Counted from the stretch's first letter, positions 41,454-53,135 are shown. The stretch: 64,000 nt of DNA from Flavobacterium sediminis (GCF_003148385.1 NZ_CP029463.1:434001-498000), one strand, 5' to 3'. Notes: generated from the letters alone by a model not told the origin. Numbers and translations are program-made.

Positions 41454-42602
41454 ATGCAAAAAATAGGAGTTCTTTTACCAAGATCCACATATTATAAAAC
41501 TATCGGCTTTGACATCTATGAAGGATTAAAATCAGGATTAAAACAAGCCGGAAGAGAAGATATTAAAATCATTACCGAAAATATCGGTTTCGGCGCAGAT
41601 AAACAACAATGCTACCGCTCAGCCGAAAAACTATTATTGGAAGAAGAGGTAAGCTTAGTCCTTGCTTTTATAGGACATCGTACTGCTGAACTACTCAGAC
41701 CTCTTTTCCTTGCTGCTAATAAAATGCTAATTGTTTTAGATGCAGGAGCCAATTTACCAAATGAATGGCCAACATGTCCTAACATTTTCTATCACTCGCT
41801 TCACAATTCCTTAGGTGCATGGCTTACAGCCAGAAAAGCTTCTCAGGACGGATATCAGGAAGGCGCTATGATAACCGGATATTATGACGGAGGATATTTA
41901 CATACGTATAGCATTTCAAAAAGTTTTGAAAATGCAGGCAGTAAAATTTGTTTTAACCATGCTACCGGCTATCAAGAAACAGATTTTACAATGGAACCGA
42001 TACAAAACCAGTTAGCTACTAACGCAAACACAGCCTTTCTAAGTCTATTCAGCGGCGATTTTGTACAATGGTACTTCAAAGAAATAAATAATAGATATAG
42101 AAATCAAAACTTACCAATATACCTAACTCCTTTCGGACTGGAAGAAACCGTATTGGAAGCTGCTGTTTTACCGAGTGATGCCGTGAGCGGAGTTATCTCC
42201 TGGTCAAAAAAGATAGAAAATAACGAAAATAAAATCTTTATTGAAACTATAGAATCATCAGGAAAAAAACCAAACCTGTTTTCTTTAATTAGTTGGGAAG
42301 CGTCTTCAATTGCCATAAAAACCCTAGACCTACTGGCAGAACAAAAGCATGTGATTTCTAAAGTTGCAAGCGAATTACATGAATTTGAATTTGAAAGCCC
42401 GAGAGGGAAAATATATTTTGATAAAAAAACAAACACTTCTATTACAAATCTTTACGAAGCAACATTGATTGAAAACAAAGGTACTTGCGAAATAAAGTTA
42501 GGCAAAGAAATAAAAGACACTAAAGAAGAATTTGAAAAGTTATGCAATCTACCACTACATGAGGTAACTTCTGCATGGTACAACAGTTATACTTGTATTT
42601 AG
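41454..42602 (+). CDS. Periplasmic-binding-protein-fold protein without signal peptide
   Basis: A 382-residue protein resembling branched-chain amino acid-type substrate-binding proteins (Peripla_BP_6): LLPRSTYYKTIGFDIYEGLKSGLKQAG at the start, VLAFIGHRTAELLRPLF and MITGYYDGGYLHTYSISKSFE later. It has no signal peptide and no transporter genes are nearby, so it is probably a cytoplasmic ligand-binding or secretion-independent protein. Its stop is directly followed by the ATG of the formyltransferase gene, so the two are translationally linked. Confidence 0.75.
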   Translation: MQKIGVLLPRSTYYKTIGFDIYEGLKSGLKQAGREDIKIITENIGFGADKQQCYRSAEKLLLEEEVSLVLAFIGHRTAELLRPLFLAANKMLIVLDAGANLPNEWPTCPNIFYHSLHNSLGAWLTARKASQDGYQEGAMITGYYDGGYLHTYSISKSFENAGSKICFNHATGYQETDFTMEPIQNQLATNANTAFLSLFSGDFVQWYFKEINNRYRNQNLPIYLTPFGLEETVLEAAVLPSDAVSGVISWSKKIENNENKIFIETIESSGKKPNLFSLISWEASSIAIKTLDLLAEQKHVISKVASELHEFEFESPRGKIYFDKKTNTSITNLYEATLIENKGTCEIKLGKEIKDTKEEFEKLCNLPLHEVTSAWYNSYTCI

Positions 42603-43537
42603 ATGGAAGAGAAAAAGAAAATAGTATTATTATGCGGTGGAAAATTTGCTTTCAAAGCCTTACAATTAATGGCTTATGAAAAATTCCTATACGGTGTAGC
42701 AATTGGAAAAGGAACCGAAATGATGACAGAAGCTTTAGAAAACGAGTGCGACAAAAACAAAATATTGTTTAAAGCATTTCCCGATAAAAAAAGCATGTCT
42801 GAAATGAAAAATTGGATCAATGAGATACAACCGGATTATATTTTCTCTATTTCCTTCCCTTTTCTAATTCCTGAAGATGTACTTTCTTTCGGAACGGAAA
42901 GATTTATTAATTTCCATCCGGGACCTTTACCCCGATACAGAGGTGTAATGCCTATTTTTGAAGTGTTAAAAAATCAGGAAACAGAAACCGCCATCAGCGT
43001 TCACTTCATGAACTCAAATTTTGATGAAGGGAATATTATCTTCAATGACCCAATTCCCATTGAAAGAGGAGAAACTTACGGCAAATTAACCCAAAAATTA
43101 AGTAACAGAGTTGCTCAAGTTGCTCTGAATATGGCGGAAATGCTTCAATTTGGCAGTAAAATCCCTAATATACCTCAAGATGAAGATGAAGCTTATTATT
43201 ATGAAAAGCCCCAGTTTTCTGATACATTCATCAATTGGAGAAGAATGGATTCAGAAGAAATAATTGCATTAATCAATGCCTGTAACCCTTGGAATAACGG
43301 CGCTGACACCACATTTATGGGTGAACAGGCAAAAATCATAACAGCAACACCCCTTAACACCCCCATAAAAATATTCATCCCGGTACTGTTACAGAAATTA
43401 CAGAAGAAAACTTAATCGCTGTAGCATGCTCTGATAATAAACAAATTGCCATTGAGATACTTAGCACTGAAGAAGGAATTATAACAGCCAAACAATTCAG
43501 TGATCATAGTAACATTATTGGCAAAACATTTAGTTAA
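42603..43537 (+). CDS. Methionyl-tRNA formyltransferase-like protein, frameshifted near the C-terminus in this sequence
   Basis: The N-terminal domain has the formyltransferase signature FINFHPGPLPRYRG and, downstream, FDEGNIIF, supplying the Asn-His-Asp catalytic set. The reading frame breaks after ATPLNT at the C run 43360-43364; adding one C continues with PHKNIHPGTVTEITEENL to the stop at 43535, a plausible Fmt C-terminal barrel. Total about 311 residues. Its setting (tail-collar, binding-protein-like gene) suggests a special formyl acceptor, perhaps a sugar amine or protein amine, rather than initiator tRNA (inference). Confidence 0.8.
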
Positions 43538-43563
43538 GGTCTAACAATATAAATTTACATCAC

Positions 43564-46500
43564 ATGAAACAAAAAATTACTTTCATTTTGATTGCAATGA
43601 GCTTATTTTCAACAAGTTCATACGCACAAACTCAGTTTTGGAGTGATACTTTTGAAGATACCGGTGCTCCAAGTTCCGGTAGCAGAACACCGTCTATTGC
43701 CGAATTCTCATGCGGAGGACCTCCGGCAACAGCCTATTTTAGAAGAGCGGGTTTAGCTGACATTGATTTGCAATCCGGTACATATTCAAATATTGAAGGT
43801 TCAAAATTTTGGGCCGCTGAAGATATTGATAAAGGTCCAACCTGTACAAATAGCAGTATATCTGCAAACCAACAGGTAACCTGGAGCGGAATTGATATAA
43901 GCGGAAAAACAAATTTGTCTTTCAAAGGACTATTTGCCGATAATGATTTTAACGGTGGTTATCAAGGAAGTTCATTCGGTGCCAGTCAGGATTTTATGGC
44001 TGTTGAATATCGGATAGACGGAGGCTCATGGAACAGAATCATTGCCATTTATGCTAATTCCACAACATCTTCAAGTACTTTTAGTGTCGATACAGATGGT
44101 GATTTAATCGGAGACGGAACAGCTTTAAGCTATGCTTTTACCGAATTAACAGCAAACATATCAGGAACAGGAACAACATTAGATTTACGTTTCAATTGTT
44201 TTGTAAATGCCAGTACAGCACAAGAAATCGCAATTGATAATTTCAGATTATTAGCTACTCCGGCTTGTACAGATCCTACAGTTCCGACTGTAACAGCTAC
44301 TACCCCTGTTTGTGCAGGAAATTCAAGCACTTTGACTATCAGTGGTACTTTGAATGATGCCACTCAATGGGCTGTTTATACAGGATCATGTGGAGGAACA
44401 TTAATTGGAACAACTTCAGGATCAACTTTTGTAGTTACTCCAAGTTCAAACACTACTTACTACGTTAGAGGTGAAGGTGGTTGTGTAACTCCAGGTAGTT
44501 GTGGTACAGCTACTGTTAATGTAGTTAATCTTTCTTTAAGTGCATCATCTCAAACAAACGTATCATGTTTCGGAGGGACTAATGGTTCTGCAACAGTAAG
44601 CGCTTCAGGTAGTACCGGATATACCTATTCTTGGTCACCTTCCGGCGGAACCGGTACAACAGCTGCAGGTCTTGCCGCAGGTACTTACACTTGTACCGTA
44701 ACGGATGCCAATGGATGTACTGACTCTGTTAACTTTACTATCACCGAACCGACTGCCTTGGTCTTAACCCAATCTTCACAAACCAACATCGCTTGTAACG
44801 GAGGTTCGACCGGAGCTGCTACTGTTAATGCAGCTACTGGCGGTGCAGGAGGATATACCTATAATTGGACTCCGGGGAACCCCACTGGGGACGGAACAAC
44901 TTCCGTAACTGGACTAACTGCAGGAACATGGACTTGTACCGTAACGGATGCCAATGGATGTACTACTTCCACTAACTTTACTATTACTGAACCGACTGTC
45001 TTAGCCTTGACACAGGCTTCACAAACCAACATCGCTTGTAACGGAGGTTCGACCGGAGCTGCTACTGTTAATGCAGCTACCGGCGGTGCAGGAGGATATA
45101 CCTATAACTGGACTCCGGGGAACCCGACTGGGGACGGAACAACTTCAGTAACTGGACTAACTGCAGGAACATGGACTTGTACCGTAACGGATGCCAACGG
45201 ATGTACTACTTCCACTAACTTTACTATTACTGAACCAACTGCCTTAGCCTTAACCCAATCTTCACAGACCAACATCGCTTGTAACGGAGGTTCAACAGGA
45301 GAAGCTACTGTTAATACAGCTACTGGCGGCGCAGGGGATATACCTATTCTTGGTCACCTTCCGGCGGAACTGGCACAACAGCCACAGGTCTTGCCTCAGG
45401 TACTTACACTTGTACAGTAACGGATGCCAATGGATGTACTACTTCCACTAACTTTACTATTACTGAACCGACTACATTAGCCTTGACACAGGCTTCACAG
45501 ACCAACATCGCTTGTAACGGTGGTTCAACAGGGGAAGCTACTGTTAATACAGCTACTGGTGGTGCAGGAGGATATACCTATAACTGGACTCCGGGGAACC
45601 CCACTGGGGACGGAACAACTTCCGTAACTGGATTAACTGCAGGAACATGGACTTGTACCGTAACAGATGCCAATGGATGTACTACTTCCACTAACTTTAC
45701 TATTACTGAACCGACTGCCTTGGCCTTGACACAGGCTTCACAGACCAATGTTGCTTGTAACGGCGGTTCGACAGGAGAAGCTACTGTTAATACAGCTACT
45801 GGCGGCGCAGGAGGATATACCTATTCTTGGTCACCTTCCGGCGGAACTGGCACAACAGCTACAGGTCTTGTTGCAGGTACTTACACTTGTACAGTAACGG
45901 ATGCCAATGGATGTACTGATTCTGTTAACTTTACCATCACCGAACCAACTGCCTTAGCCTTAACCCAATCTTCACAAACCAACATTGCTTGTAACGGAGG
46001 GTCAACAGGAGAAGCTACTGTTAATACAGCTACTGGCGGCGCAGGGGGATATACCTATTCTTGGTTACCTTCCGGCGGAACTGGTACAACAGCTACAGGT
46101 CTTACCGCAGGTACTTACACTTGTACCGTAACGGATGCCAATGGATGTACTGATTCTGTTAACTTTACTATTACTGAACCGACTGCCTTAGCCTTGACAC
46201 AGGCTTCACAGACCGATGTTGCTTGTAACGGTGGTTCGACCGGAGCTACTACTGTTAATGCAGCTACTGGTGGTGCAGGAGGATATACCTATAACTGGAC
46301 TCCGGGGAACCCGACTGGGGACGGAACAACTTCAGTAACTGGACTAACTGCAGGAACATGGACTTGTACCGTAACAGATGCCAACGGATGTACTACTTCC
46401 ACTAACTTTACTATTACTGAACCGACTGCATTAGCCTTGACACAGGCTTCACAGACCGATGTTGCTTGTAACGGTGGTTCGACCGGAGAAGCTACTGTTA

Positions 46501-47126
46501 ATGCAGCTACTGGTGGTGCAGGAGGATATACCTATAACTGGACTCCGGGTAACCCAACTGGGGACGGAACAACTTCCGTAACTGGACTAACTGCAGGAAC
46601 ATGGACTTGTACCGTAACGGATGCCAACGGATGTACTACTTCCACTAACTTTACTATTACTGAACCAACTGCTATTGATGATACAGTAACTGAAAATTTA
46701 GGTGTTCTAACTGCTAATCAATCAGGTGCTACCTATCAATGGTACAGTTGTCCGAATACGATCTTGACCGGAGAAACCAATCAAAGTTATACACCAACAG
46801 TTGACGGAGATTACAAAGTTGAAATTACTGTCGGATCGTGTACTGTTGAGTCTATTTGTACCACAGTTCTTAGCGCTGAAGATTTTGAAAGAAACGACAA
46901 TTTTGTAATGTATCCTAACCCAGCCCAACACACACTCTATATAAAAACGAAAACAGATAAAGAGTTGGTTATTATCAATCAACTGGGGCAGACCGTTAAA
47001 AAATTCAAAGCATTATCTTCTATTGAGAACACTATCAATATAAGTAATTTATCAGAAGGTATTTATCTGATAATAGACAGCAGCAATAACTCGTCGAAAG
47101 GCCAAAAGCTAATTATAAACAACTAA
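43564..47126 (+). CDS. SprB-like repeat adhesin with T9SS sorting domain, frameshifted in this sequence
   Basis: Read as one gene of 1187 residues. It has a signal peptide (MKQKITFILIAMSLFSTSSYAQ), a N-terminal extracellular domain to about residue 235, an Ig-like segment, nine SprB-type repeats (SQTNIACNGGSTGEATVN.. with TCTVTDANGCT), another Ig-like segment (ATYQWYSCPNTILTGE) and a type A T9SS sorting domain (FVMYPNPAQHTLYIKTK). The frame is lost in repeat four at the GGGG run 45334-45337; a matching repeat at 46034-46038 has GGGGG. The product is probably a surface adhesin. It follows the formyltransferase by 26 bp. Confidence 0.88.
44533..46675 (+). repeat. Nine SprB-type repeats within the adhesin
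   Basis: Nine units of about 75-80 residues with two alternating middles, YNWTPGNPTGDGTTSV and YSWSPSGGTGTTATG, followed by AGTWTCTVTDANGCT or AGTYTCTVTDANGCT. DNA is highly similar between units, allowing recombination. Confidence 0.9.
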
Positions 47127-47135
47127 TTCATTCAA

Positions 47136-47169
47136 AAAAAGAGCGATTCAAAATTGAATCGCTCTTTTT
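47136..47169. terminator. Strong bidirectional terminator
   Basis: Sixteen-base arms AAAAAGAGCGATTCAA / TTGAATCGCTCTTTTT enclose AA, between convergent adhesin and dnaB genes. Confidence 0.9.
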
Positions 47170-47194
47170 ATTTTATCTCTTTTTTTCTCAACTT

Positions 47195-48741
47195 TTAAAA
47201 AGGAACATCTGAATCATCATCTGAACTATTCATATTACTACCAAAAGCTTCATTAGGCGATGGTAAATTTGGCGTAATAAACGGATTACTGTCATCCAAG
47301 TTCATTTTAGAAGGCAATTCATCAAAAGGAGAACTAAAATCATCCAGATTGTCAAACTTACCTAAACTTCCAACAAATTTTAAACGGATATTATCTAAAC
47401 CACCATTACGGTGTTTTGCTACAATAAATTCAGCCTGTCCTTGAGTTGGTGAGCGCTCTTCATCGTCCCATTCGTCTATTTTATAATATTCCGGACGGTA
47501 AATAAATGATACAATATCGGCATCCTGTTCAATAGCTCCCGATTCCCTCAAATCCGAAAGTAAGGGCCTTTTACTTGAACCACGAGTTTCTACAGCACGC
47601 GACAACTGTGATAAGGCTATAACCGGAACATTTAATTCTTTTGCCAAAGCTTTTAGATTACGCGAAATGGTCGAAATCTCCTGCTCCCTGTTTCCTCCAC
47701 CTTTACCATTACCTCCGGCCGTCATTAATTGAAGGTAATCAATAACAATCATTTTGATTCCGTATTGAGACGCTAAACGACGTGCTTTTGCTCTTAAATC
47801 AAAAATTGACAATGACGGAGTATCATCGATATATAAAGGCGCTTTTTCTAAATCCTTTACTTTGATTGATAATTGTTCCCACTCGTGTTTTTCTAATTTT
47901 CCGGTTCTCAGTTTTTCAGATGACAATCCGGTTTCAGACGAAATTAATCGAGTAATCAACTGTACCGATGACATCTCTAAAGAGAAAAAAGCAACCGGCG
48001 CCTGATAATCGATCGCCATATTACGAGCCATTGACAATGTAAAAGCGGTTTTACCCATACCCGGACGTGCTGCCACAATAATCAAATCGGATGGCTGCCA
48101 ACCTGAAGTTAATTTATCCAGATCATGAAAACCTGTCGGAATTCCACTTAGACCTTCTTTATTTGATATCTCTTCAATTCGTTTTTTAGCCTGAATAACC
48201 AAACTTTGAGCAGTTTCAGAACTCCGTTTAATATTTCCCTGAGTTACTTCATACAGTTTTGATTCGGCTTTGTCTAATAAATCAAAAACATCGGTAGTTT
48301 CATCATAAGACTCCTCGATAATTTCATTTGAAATTTTAATCAAACTTCGCTGAATATATTTTTGCAAAATAATTCTTGAGTGAAATTCAATATGCGCTGA
48401 GGATGAAATTTTTTGCGTTAGCTGGATCAGATAAAAATCACCTCCAGACATCTCTAATTTCCCGTTTTTCTTCAATTGAGCTGAAACGGTTAATAAGTCA
48501 ATAGGCTGGGTATCGTTAAATAGCTCAACTATAGCTTCGAAAATATATTTATGGGCATCTTTGTAAAAGGCATCTGGTTGTAAAATATCAATAACTTCGT
48601 CTACTCCTTTTTTATCAATCATCATAGCACCCAACACAGCTTCCTCTAAATCAACAGCTTGGGGGGCAATTTTCCTTTTTCTAAATTAATGACGGTAGTT
48701 TTATCTACCTTAATAGGGTTTATATTCTTGATATTTTCCAT
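47195..48741 (-). CDS. dnaB: Replicative DNA helicase DnaB, frameshifted near the N-terminus in this sequence
   Basis: The replicative helicase, essential. From the ATG at 48741 the frame gives MENIKNINPIKVDKTTVINL and EKGKLPP, then shifts at the C run (G run 48661-48666). With one more C it continues QAVDLEEAVLGAMMIDKKGV, the conserved N-terminal domain, for about 515 residues. Walker A is AARPGMGKTAFTL; later LSQLSRAVETRGSSKRPLLSDLRESG and the C-terminal EFIVAKHRNGG are intact. Essentiality makes a real frameshift unlikely. Confidence 0.95.
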
Positions 48742-48840
48742 TATGCTAAGGTAACCAAAAATTAATAGCTTTATTTTCAAGTTATTAAACAACACACGTT
48801 AATAACCTGTTTATAAGTCACTTTATTTTGTTAATAAGAT

Positions 48841-48872
48841 AAAAAAAATCCGAAACGTTAAGGCTTCGGATA
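48841..48872 (-). terminator. Terminator of accA
   Basis: Arms ATCCGAA / TTCGGAT with a long A-run that reads as a T-run on the minus strand. Confidence 0.85.
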
Positions 48873-48893
48873 ATTTTCAAGCTTTTTATGGGA

Positions 48894-49847
48894 TTATTCT
48901 TTAAATTCTCCCATATTACAGTATTTATCCATTCTTTTAGCCGTAAGTTCAGCTGTTGATAAATCTTTTAATTCTTTATATGATTTTGTAATGAACTTTT
49001 CAACGGTTTTAAAGGTAGTCTCTCTGTCATAGTGAGCTCCTCCAAGAGGTTCCGGAATAATATCGTCAATTAGTTTTTGTTTTTTCATATCCGGAGCAGT
49101 CAATTTCAACGCTTCTGCTGCTTGCTCTTTGAACTCCCAGCTTCTCCATAAAATAGACGAACATGATTCCGGTGAAATTACAGAATACCAAGTATTTTCC
49201 AACATAAATACTTTATCTCCGACTCCAATTCCCAATGCTCCTCCTGATGCTCCTTCACCTACAATTACACAGATGATCGGCACTTTAAGTCGGCACATTT
49301 CAAAGATATTTCTGGCAATTGCTTCTCCTTGCCCTCTTTCCTCTGCCTCTAATCCCGGATAGGCTCCCGGTGTATCGATAAATGTTACAACAGGTAATCC
49401 GAATTTTTCAGCCATTTTTATTAAACGTAAAGCCTTGCGGTATCCTTCCGGATTAGCCATACCAAAATTTCTGTATTGGCGTGTTTTAGTATTGAATCCT
49501 TTTTGCTGTCCGATTACCATAAAAGATTGATCTCCGATCTTTCCTAACCCGCCAACCATTGCTTTATCATCTTTTACACCTCTGTCTCCGAAAAGTTCTA
49601 AAAAACTATCTCCACAAAGTGCTTTGATGTAATCCATCGTATATGGACGACTCGGATGTCTTGATAATTGGACTCTTTGCCAAGCCGTTAAGTTTTTGTA
49701 TATATTTTTTTTAGTTTCTTCCAGTTTTTTTTCAATCTGTTTACACGTATTTGAAACATCAACATCCGACTCTTGCCCTATCACCACACATTTATCCAAC
49801 TGATCTTCAAGTTCTTTAATCGGTAGTTCAAAATCTAAATATTCCAT
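48894..49847 (-). CDS. accA: Acetyl-CoA carboxylase, carboxyltransferase alpha subunit
   Basis: A 317-residue subunit of the first step of fatty-acid synthesis. The pattern is intact: [28 protein letters not shown], the oxyanion region [38 protein letters not shown] and the end of the helical cap. It works with AccD (not in this window) and the biotin carboxylase. It appears to be a single-gene unit, with the terminator just downstream. Confidence 0.97.
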   Translation of the reverse strand: MEYLDFELPIKELEDQLDKCVVIGQESDVDVSNTCKQIEKKLEETKKNIYKNLTAWQRVQLSRHPSRPYTMDYIKALCGDSFLELFGDRGVKDDKAMVGGLGKIGDQSFMVIGQQKGFNTKTRQYRNFGMANPEGYRKALRLIKMAEKFGLPVVTFIDTPGAYPGLEAEERGQGEAIARNIFEMCRLKVPIICVIVGEGASGGALGIGVGDKVFMLENTWYSVISPESCSSILWRSWEFKEQAAEALKLTAPDMKKQKLIDDIIPEPLGGAHYDRETTFKTVEKFITKSYKELKDLSTAELTAKRMDKYCNMGEFKE

Positions 49848-49901
49848 AGGTTTCTAATTTGGTTAGTGTTTACCAATACAAAGATAAAATTTTCAATAAT
49901 A

Positions 49902-50804
49902 TTAATTCAAGTTATTTTTCAGTTTTTGCTTTTTCTGATAATTTTTAACGACTGCATTCAGGATCACTGTCGACAAAATAATCAATGCTCCAACATAAAA
50001 AGACGGATTCATTTTTTCTTTTTCCTGAAACACTATAACTGCTAAAATAATTCCGTAAATAGGCTCCAGATTGATTGTAAGCATCACTGTATATGGACTT
50101 AAATGTTTCATCACGGCTACAGAAGCTATAAAAGCATAGGCTGTACAAACAGATGCTAAAACAAATAGCCATCCCAAATCGGGAAGCGATAACCGGAAGA
50201 ATGCTGTGGTAAAACCCGAAGTAAATAAAAGATAGATCGACAAAAAGAGAACACCTCCTGATAATTCATAAAATGAAATCGTTGCCGGATGGTATTCCTT
50301 CGCAAATTTCCCGTTTATCACAGAAAACAATGCTGATAAGAAAGCGGAAGTCAAAGCTAAAATTATCCCCAACACATAATCGCCTTCCACATTAAAAATG
50401 ATATACAATCCCAGAATAACAATTAATCCGAACAACACTTCGTACCAAACTATTTTTTTTCCGTATAATAACGGTTCTAAAAATGAGGTAAAAAAAGCTC
50501 CTGTAGACAAACAGGCCAGAGTAACCGAAACATTAGAAACTTTAATCGCTTTAAAAAAGGTCAGCCAATGAAGGGCAATGACCAAACCTGCCAACACCAT
50601 AAAAAAAACGGCTCGCTTGGTTAGTGCCAAAGGGATCTTCTTCCAAAAGATAAAAAGTAATATAATAGCTGTAGCTATCGCCATGCGCCACCAAACTAAC
50701 GGTAAGGCTTCCAGTGAGATCAAGGCTCCCAAAACTGCTGTAAATCCCCAGATAAAAACTATTAAATGAAGATGTAAATAACTTTTGAAATTATCGTTTT
50801 GCAT
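49902..50804 (-). CDS. EamA/DMT family transporter
   Basis: A 300-residue protein with about ten hydrophobic helices in two EamA halves (first starting LIVFIWGFTAVLGALISLE, second near residue 150). Such proteins export or import amino acids, purines or other metabolites; no substrate can be inferred. Its ATG overlaps the end of the upstream LptF/G-type gene by 14 bp, suggesting one transcript with tgt and that gene. Confidence 0.9.
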   Translation of the reverse strand: MQNDNFKSYLHLHLIVFIWGFTAVLGALISLEALPLVWWRMAIATAIILLFIFWKKIPLALTKRAVFFMVLAGLVIALHWLTFFKAIKVSNVSVTLACLSTGAFFTSFLEPLLYGKKIVWYEVLFGLIVILGLYIIFNVEGDYVLGIILALTSAFLSALFSVINGKFAKEYHPATISFYELSGGVLFLSIYLLFTSGFTTAFFRLSLPDLGWLFVLASVCTAYAFIASVAVMKHLSPYTVMLTINLEPIYGIILAVIVFQEKEKMNPSFYVGALIILSTVILNAVVKNYQKKQKLKNNLN

Positions 50805-51870
50805 TGCGCAACAAGTAAAAAGCTAAAATACCAAAAACCGTATTCGGAAACCAAACCGCTATTAACGGAGAAATACTCGACTTCTCAGCCATTGTTCCAA
50901 AAACTTTGTCAAAGAAAATAAACGTAAAAGCAATACATATTCCTATGGCTAAGTTCACTCCCATACCTCCTCTTCTTTTCATGGAAGAAACAGCAACTGC
51001 AATGATCGTCAGGATAAATGCCGATACCGGCAAACTGAATTTTTTATAAAACACGACCAGATAAGTATTGATATTGGCATTTCCTTTCTTTCTTTCCTTA
51101 TTAATAAAATCATTCAATTGCCCTATGGTCATCGTTTCGGCAACATAAATAACCGGCGTCAGATCATCCGGTTCAAAATTGTATTCTTTAATTTCTTTCG
51201 ACGACGATTCTAACACATCGTTAAACTCACCGATAGTTCTCTTGTTGTAATTATAGAGTGTGTATGATTTTGTTTCTTCATTATACCTGATACGATTTGC
51301 ATCTACTCGCTCAACCAATTGTGTCCCGTTGAATTTTTCATGTACAAAATTGAATCCGGTTTTAGACAGGTAATTATAGTTACTTACATAAATATATTCG
51401 TCTTTGTTTATCTGTCTGAAAATATCTGATGTTTCTCTCGTTTTATTACTCCCTTTTAGGTTCTCATACCTGAAATCATTGAAACCCTTACTTGCCTTAG
51501 GAACCAGAAAAAAACCCATAATCAAAGCGAAAATAGAGACTATTGTTGCCCCGATAAAATATGGTCTTAAAAATCGTTGAAAAGAGATCCCTGAACTTAA
51601 TATTGCTATGATCTCTGTATTATTAGCTAACTTAGATGTAAACCAGATCACCGATAAGAAAAGGAAAATAGGAAATAGTAAATTGGCAAAATAAATGGTG
51701 AAGTCAACATAATATACTAAGATATCCCCGATCGCAATATTCTTCTCGATCATTTTATTGACCTTCTCCGAAACATCAATAACGATCCCGATAGGAATAA
51801 ACATTAATAACATGACAGTAAAAGTCATGAGATAACGGCGTAGTATATAAATGTCGATTATTTTCAGCAT
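50791..51870 (-). CDS. LptF/LptG family permease (YjgP/YjgQ)
   Basis: A 359-residue inner-membrane component of the LPS export machine: an N-terminal helix (IDIYILRRYLMTFTVMLLMFIPIGIVIDV), more helices near 60 and 100, a periplasmic beta-jellyroll part (about 140-250) and three helices at the C-terminus. It matches the YjgP/YjgQ family. It lies 2 bp after tgt, a common order in Bacteroidota. Whether it is LptF or LptG cannot be settled alone. Confidence 0.9.
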   Translation of the reverse strand: MLKIIDIYILRRYLMTFTVMLLMFIPIGIVIDVSEKVNKMIEKNIAIGDILVYYVDFTIYFANLLFPIFLFLSVIWFTSKLANNTEIIAILSSGISFQRFLRPYFIGATIVSIFALIMGFFLVPKASKGFNDFRYENLKGSNKTRETSDIFRQINKDEYIYVSNYNYLSKTGFNFVHEKFNGTQLVERVDANRIRYNEETKSYTLYNYNKRTIGEFNDVLESSSKEIKEYNFEPDDLTPVIYVAETMTIGQLNDFINKERKKGNANINTYLVVFYKKFSLPVSAFILTIIAVAVSSMKRRGGMGVNLAIGICIAFTFIFFDKVFGTMAEKSSISPLIAVWFPNTVFGILAFYLLRNAKR

Positions 51871-51872
51871 AC

Positions 51873-53003
51873 TTATAATCTTTGTGCCAGTTGTATTACC
51901 ATTTTATCTTTCCACTCACGGAACGTACCGGCTAAGATCTGACGTCTTGCTTCACGGACTAACCACAAGTAGAATCCTAAATTATGGATTGTTGCTATCT
52001 GTTTTCCTAAATATTCATTAGCCGCAAATAAATGACGAAGATATGCTTTAGAATATTCTAAATCTACAAAGGTATGCCCCATGCTATCGATCGGACTAAA
52101 GTCAGCTTCCCATTTTTTATTTTTAATATTGATGATTCCGTTTGCCGTGAATAACATTCCGTTTCTGGCATTACGCGTGGGCATAACACAATCAAACATA
52201 TCAATACCCAATGCTATATTTTCTAAGATATTCACCGGAGTTCCTACTCCCATTAGATATCTTGGTTTATCTTCCGGTAAAATTGCAGTTACTACTTCAG
52301 TCATTGCATACATTTCCTCAGCAGGTTCTCCTACAGAAAGACCTCCTATAGCATTACCTTCTGCCCCGACATTTGCTATGTATTCTGCCGATTGCTGACG
52401 TAGATCTTTATATGTACTTCCCTGAACAATAGGAAACAGGGTTTGTTCGTAACCGTATTTCGCAGGAACTTTTCCCAAATGATCTACACAACGGTCTAAC
52501 CAACGGTGCGTCATGTGCATAGAACGTTTCGCATAACGGTAATCACAAGGGTATGGTGTACATTCGTCAAATGCCATAATAATATCAGCACCAATCGTAC
52601 GCTGAATTTCCATTACATTTTCTGGCGAAAAGAAATGATACGATCCATCTATATGCGATTTAAACTTGACTCCTTCTTCTTTGATCTTTCTGTTAGATGA
52701 CAAAGAATAGACCTGATATCCACCGGAATCCGTCAAAATATTCCGATCCCAATTCATAAATTTATGTAAGCCTCCGGCTTTCTCTAAAATATCAGTCTGT
52801 GGCCGTAGGTATAAATGATAGGTATTTCCTAAAATAATATCAGGATTAATATCGTCTTTTAATTCTCTTTGGTGAACTCCTTTTACAGAAGCAACAGTTC
52901 CCACAGGCATAAAAATAGGAGTTTCAATCACTCCGTGATCTGTAGTAACAATACCTGCTCTTGCTTTACTTTTCTCGTCTTTCTTAATTAAATCAAACTT
53001 CAT
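51873..53003 (-). CDS. tgt: Queuine tRNA-ribosyltransferase (tRNA-guanine transglycosylase)
   Basis: The enzyme exchanges guanine at tRNA position 34 for preQ1. From the ATG at 53003 it has 376 residues. Substrate and catalytic regions are present: ILGNTYHLYLRP, LTDSGGYQVYSL with the active Asp, GLSVGEP, and FDCVMPTRNARNGMLFT with the second Asp. The zinc-binding CxCxxC of the E. coli enzyme is replaced by SMGHTFV, although the following region and His (IATIHNLGF) remain. This loss seems common in the phylum from memory. A TTG two codons earlier is a less likely start. Confidence 0.95.
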   Translation of the reverse strand: MKFDLIKKDEKSKARAGIVTTDHGVIETPIFMPVGTVASVKGVHQRELKDDINPDIILGNTYHLYLRPQTDILEKAGGLHKFMNWDRNILTDSGGYQVYSLSSNRKIKEEGVKFKSHIDGSYHFFSPENVMEIQRTIGADIIMAFDECTPYPCDYRYAKRSMHMTHRWLDRCVDHLGKVPAKYGYEQTLFPIVQGSTYKDLRQQSAEYIANVGAEGNAIGGLSVGEPAEEMYAMTEVVTAILPEDKPRYLMGVGTPVNILENIALGIDMFDCVMPTRNARNGMLFTANGIINIKNKKWEADFSPIDSMGHTFVDLEYSKAYLRHLFAANEYLGKQIATIHNLGFYLWLVREARRQILAGTFREWKDKMVIQLAQRL

Positions 53004-53135
53004 AAACAAAATTTACACGGCAAATATAAAGGAAATGAACCACTTGAAAGTACTTGTCTAAAAAATTTAAAATAGATTTAGGATTTATTTTGTGGATAAT
53101 TAACGGATAACTTTAATAAGTTCCTGATAAAAGGT

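Noticed and set aside
45334..45420. Natural truncation of the adhesin ending in PQVLTLVQ
   Set aside because: The tail is out of frame with the repeat, the correct frame resumes at once, and one missing G explains it.
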